A DNA stretch of 28,844 bases from Lentisphaeria bacterium (GTDB taxonomy: Bacteria > Verrucomicrobiota > Lentisphaeria > Victivallales > Victivallaceae). Positions 26,164 through 28,844 of this stretch are shown one piece after another. The position numbers were made by a program, and so were the translations under genes. The stretch lies in the NCBI GenBank assembly GCA_018265615.1, contig JABLYX010000060.1:1-28844 (forward strand), written 5' to 3'. A model generated the notes under the pieces. The model was given only the letters and a program-made list of their open reading frames with translations. It ran no database searches and was not told where the DNA came from. Each line of letters begins with the position of its first letter. Within the stretch, counting starts at the first letter, position 1.

Positions 26164-28844
26164 CTATCGGAGGACAAGGAGTTGGAAGAGCGTATCGGAT
26201 TTTTCCGGTGCTATGCCGAGTCCCCAGTTCAGGAATCCGGCCCGTCCGCTGCCGGGATCGCTGTTGACGATCAGCGAGGAGCCGATAACCGAACCCGGTT
26301 CGAGGTCGAGTCCGAGCTCTTCTCCGTTCAGGCGAATCTCATAGAGATACCAGTTTCCGCCGACCGGGCGGAAGTCGAGCTTCGATTTGCCGAGCTTCCC
26401 CTCCGGCGTACCGATATGGGCGTAGAGGGTTTGCCCGTCGCCGCATTTGGCGGCGGTGATTTCATGATACTGCTTGCGGCCGAGCGGGAGCCTGTCCGCC
26501 TTTCGTTGCTGGAGAGCCAGCTGCACGGAGTCGCCGCGCCACGACTCGAACGCGCTGTTTGCATTCACATGCCGGTCATCCCTGACCAGCACCTGAAAGA
26601 CGAGTTCCTGCGGCGTGTAGAAGCCGCGAAGGCGCGCTTCGATGTCCGGGACCGTCTTGTCGCCCTCCCACGGACTCCAGTTCGCGGGGCCGCTGAAGTC
26701 GTTCCAGCCGCCGAGCGCTTCGAGCTCGGCCAGTGTCGCCGGGCTCTTCGTTCCGGCCGGCAGTGCCTCGAGCGCGAGCTCCTGCCGCAGAAACGGGGCG
26801 AGCGAAAAGGCGATCGGTGTGGCGTTGCCGTTGCGGTCGCCGACGCGGAGTGTTTGGAAATCCGTCTTCTTCAGACCCGGCGCGAGCGTTGCGCGGAACG
26901 CGGTTTCCGCTGTTCCGCCGGCCGGAACGGTCACCGTTCCGGGCTGTGTCAGCAGTTTGGCTTCCGGTGGCAATTCGACCTCCGGCACGAATTCGAGCGG
27001 CGTTTTGCCGAAGTTGTTGATGCGGAGCTTCAGCTCGAGACCGTCTGACTCCGGCACATGGAAGCCGAGGTTGGAGACGATGAGCTTCGAGAGATCCGTC
27101 ACCGGCTGGAGGACGAGCGGCTTTGCGGCGCGCGGCCGGGGCCGGTAGGATTTCGCCAGCCGGTAAAGCTCCATGGCCCGGGTGCCGGGATCGGTGAAGT
27201 CCCGCTTCGCGGCTTTGTCGAGATAGACGTAGGTGATGCCGTCCCCGTTCGGCACTTTGCCGTTGCTGACTTCGAGCGGACGGCCGTCTATGCCGGTCGC
27301 GCGCAGTACGTTGAGTCCTGCCGGCAGCGATACGGAGAACTTCCTGTTCTTCCGTGTTCCGTTGTAGAGCACGGCGACGAGGTCGTCTTTCCCTTCGAAC
27401 ACCCGGGCGCGGAGCGCGTCGCACCCTTTGAGGTCGCCGATGTAGTCACGGTGGGAGAGGACGCGGACGGAGTGCAGATAGGCGGCCATGCCGCGCATCG
27501 GCGTGCGGTTCACATCCATCTGCCCGAAGTTGTTCGCGTTTTCCTGGCGGAATTTGTACTCGAAGGCGAAATAGCGTTCGAGTCCGAGCGCCCGCAGCTC
27601 GGCCGCTTTGCCGGTGATTTCGGCCGCGCTGTACAGATCCGGTTCGACGGGGCCGCGGCTGGCGCCGGTCCAGGGGCGCGGCTTGCCGCATTCGGTGATC
27701 CAGTACGGGATTCCGGCGCGCGGACTCCTGCTGTCGAGTTCGACCTTGCGCAGCGCGGCGACCTGCGGCTCCATTTCCGGCACTTCGGCATAGGAGTGAT
27801 AGCTGACGACATCGGAGTCGTCGAGCAGCCCGTTGTCGACGTAGGTGCGGTAGAAGTTCGTACCGGGGCGGGTTGACGCGAAGACGCCGCCGACCACCAG
27901 CGCGTCGATGCCGTTGTCGGCGAAGCTGCGCGATACGGCCTTCGTGAAGGCCGTGACATATTCGGCCGGGAAATTGTTGCCGAAACTGATGTCGGGCTCG
28001 TTCCAGACTTCGAGCGCCTTCAACGCGCCCCAGTGCCTGACGATCGCGCTCCAGCTTTCTCCGGCGGCGAGCAGGTCGTCCGGATAGAGGTTCAGACGGG
28101 AATCCGCTTTGCGGAAGTTGGTCGAGTGCCCGCAGTTCCACGACGGCGTGGCGTGGAAGGTGTCGAGCGCCTTGATGCCCTCTTCTGCCGCGATCCGGCG
28201 GTAGAGCCCGAAGCGGCCGCCGAAGTTGAATTTGCCGCGCTCCCCTTCAACGGCCGGCCAGTTGAGCCGGTCGCGGTTCCACTGGATGCCGTTCTTTTTC
28301 AGAATCCGCATGAAGTCCCGGATGCCCTTCTCATCGTCGGGCGGCGGTCCCCAGCTCAGCGAACTGTCCTGCGCGAAGTATTCGTCGGCTTCGGCCGGCG
28401 GCGGATCGTCGACCGCGAGGCCGAGGCGGATCCCGAGCTCCGGGTAATAGAGTTCGAAAAATCCGCGTCCGGGCGGGGGAGGGGTCGAGAGTGTGCGGCC
28501 GGCGGCGTCATAAGCCGCGGTTCCGGCGGCGACTTCGGCTCCGGCATAGTTGCGGTAGCTGTACCGGAGCCGTTCCGGCTCCGGCGGCTCCGGGAAGCGG
28601 GCCTGAAGCTGAACGGGGGAGGTGTCGCCGGTGCGGCGGAACAGCGCGGCGGGGTCGGCCGCCTCCCAGGCCGGGAGGCCCGCGGCGGGATAGTCGGTTT
28701 CGACCGAGAGATTCCGGAATTCGGTTTCCCCTTTTTTCTCCGGTCCGTAGAATTTGCCGCAGACGACCAGCTGGATTCCGGCGAGCGGTCCGTGGAAAAC
28801 ACCGTCGTTCCCGCCGTTCCAGTGATGCCCGGAGCCGGCGACGT
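26164..28844 (-). CDS. Multidomain clan-A glycoside hydrolase with CBM9-like C-terminus (5' end missing)
   Basis: The last 892 residues of a larger protein; the frame is open to the right edge, and the internal ATG at 28311 is not the start. Visible order: a beta-rich segment (about 1-150), then a TIM-barrel glycosidase domain (about 160-480) beginning LGIRLGLAVDD. It carries the acid/base Glu282 in LEVWNEPDI and the nucleophile Glu384 in PYWITECGKPRP, the clan-A arrangement seen in GH39/GH51-type enzymes. A beta-sandwich tail follows (YNGTRKNRKFSVSLPAGLNV, then an Ig-like stretch with PAGGTAETAFRATLAPG), and finally a CBM9-like carbohydrate-binding domain (about 715-885: DIEARLRGFYTPQELVFQVLVRDDRHVNANSAFESWRGDSVQLAL). 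Such proteins are usually exported; the signal peptide would lie outside the window. Exact family and substrate are not determined. It converges on the trpB operon. Confidence 0.85.
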   Translation of the reverse strand, partial: VAGSGHHWNGGNDGVFHGPLAGIQLVVCGKFYGPEKKGETEFRNLSVETDYPAAGLPAWEAADPAALFRRTGDTSPVQLQARFPEPPEPERLRYSYRNYAGAEVAAGTAAYDAAGRTLSTPPPPGRGFFELYYPELGIRLGLAVDDPPPAEADEYFAQDSSLSWGPPPDDEKGIRDFMRILKKNGIQWNRDRLNWPAVEGERGKFNFGGRFGLYRRIAAEEGIKALDTFHATPSWNCGHSTNFRKADSRLNLYPDDLLAAGESWSAIVRHWGALKALEVWNEPDISFGNNFPAEYVTAFTKAVSRSFADNGIDALVVGGVFASTRPGTNFYRTYVDNGLLDDSDVVSYHSYAEVPEMEPQVAALRKVELDSRSPRAGIPYWITECGKPRPWTGASRGPVEPDLYSAAEITGKAAELRALGLERYFAFEYKFRQENANNFGQMDVNRTPMRGMAAYLHSVRVLSHRDYIGDLKGCDALRARVFEGKDDLVAVLYNGTRKNRKFSVSLPAGLNVLRATGIDGRPLEVSNGKVPNGDGITYVYLDKAAKRDFTDPGTRAMELYRLAKSYRPRPRAAKPLVLQPVTDLSKLIVSNLGFHVPESDGLELKLRINNFGKTPLEFVPEVELPPEAKLLTQPGTVTVPAGGTAETAFRATLAPGLKKTDFQTLRVGDRNGNATPIAFSLAPFLRQELALEALPAGTKSPATLAELEALGGWNDFSGPANWSPWEGDKTVPDIEARLRGFYTPQELVFQVLVRDDRHVNANSAFESWRGDSVQLALQQRKADRLPLGRKQYHEITAAKCGDGQTLYAHIGTPEGKLGKSKLDFRPVGGNWYLYEIRLNGEELGLDLEPGSVIGSSLIVNSDPGSGRAGFLNWGLGIAPEKSDTLFQLLVLR

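Noticed and set aside
1..28844. CRISPR arrays, insertion sequences, prophage genes, tRNA or rRNA genes, classical defence islands
   Set aside because: No tandem spaced repeats, transposase or integrase motifs, or RNA-gene signatures were found on either strand. The SNF2/SWIM pair alone is not enough to call a defence system.

Overview
The window is a GC-rich (roughly 60 % by eye) bacterial chromosomal segment with tightly packed genes, short intergenic gaps and strong Shine-Dalgarno sites. The gene set suggests a Gram-negative, saccharolytic member of the PVC group, most likely Lentisphaerae (Victivallis-like). The grounds are two LacI-type sugar regulators, a GH38 alpha-mannosidase, a large clan-A glycosidase with a CBM9-like tail, a MacAB-type exporter, and a TrpB whose wording recalls chlamydial TrpB. 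This placement is inference; there is no rRNA or tRNA gene to anchor it.

Layout, left to right. (1) 1-211: a control region with two back-to-back promoters and two near-identical LacI operators, between lacI-1 (212-1240) and an unseen gene off the left edge. (2) 1248-3723: a rightward unit of prephenate dehydrogenase (tyrA), an orphan ABC ATPase and a PHP phosphatase, meeting head-on a leftward pair (PHP phosphatase plus DUF218/ElyC-like membrane protein, 5314-3729). (3) 5456-7620: an EF-G paralogue of FusA2 type, ending in a terminator shared with a leftward pirin gene. (4) 8686-11812: an unrecognised 646-residue protein with a glycosidase-like look, then lacI-2. (5) cysK (leftward) and a GH38 alpha-mannosidase (rightward) diverge from a region with a LacI-like operator. 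(6) 16103-17515, leftward: a small exported protein and a SAM methyltransferase. (7) 17599-21073: a MacA/MacB-ATPase/FtsX-permease operon. (8) 21077-24469: a SNF2 ATPase overlapping a SWIM zinc-finger gene. (9) 24489-26103: trpB overlapping a DUF1805 gene, closed by a terminator. (10) 26164 to the right edge, leftward: the C-terminal 892 residues of a multidomain glycosidase.

How the parts fit: this is a mosaic of small operons, not one pathway. Carbohydrate scavenging (two LacI proteins, GH38, the 646-residue protein, the clan-A glycosidase) alternates with amino-acid biosynthesis (tyrA, PHP/histidinol-phosphatase-like proteins, cysK, trpB) and housekeeping or envelope functions. Twelve promoters can be read by eye and agree with each other (TTGNNN, 16-17 bp, TANNNT, often with an extended -10 TG). 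They settle several start codons and show that tyrA and trpB share an unusually similar promoter/operator segment. No CRISPR array, insertion sequence, prophage, tRNA or rRNA was seen. No gene-free stretch exceeds 300 bases.
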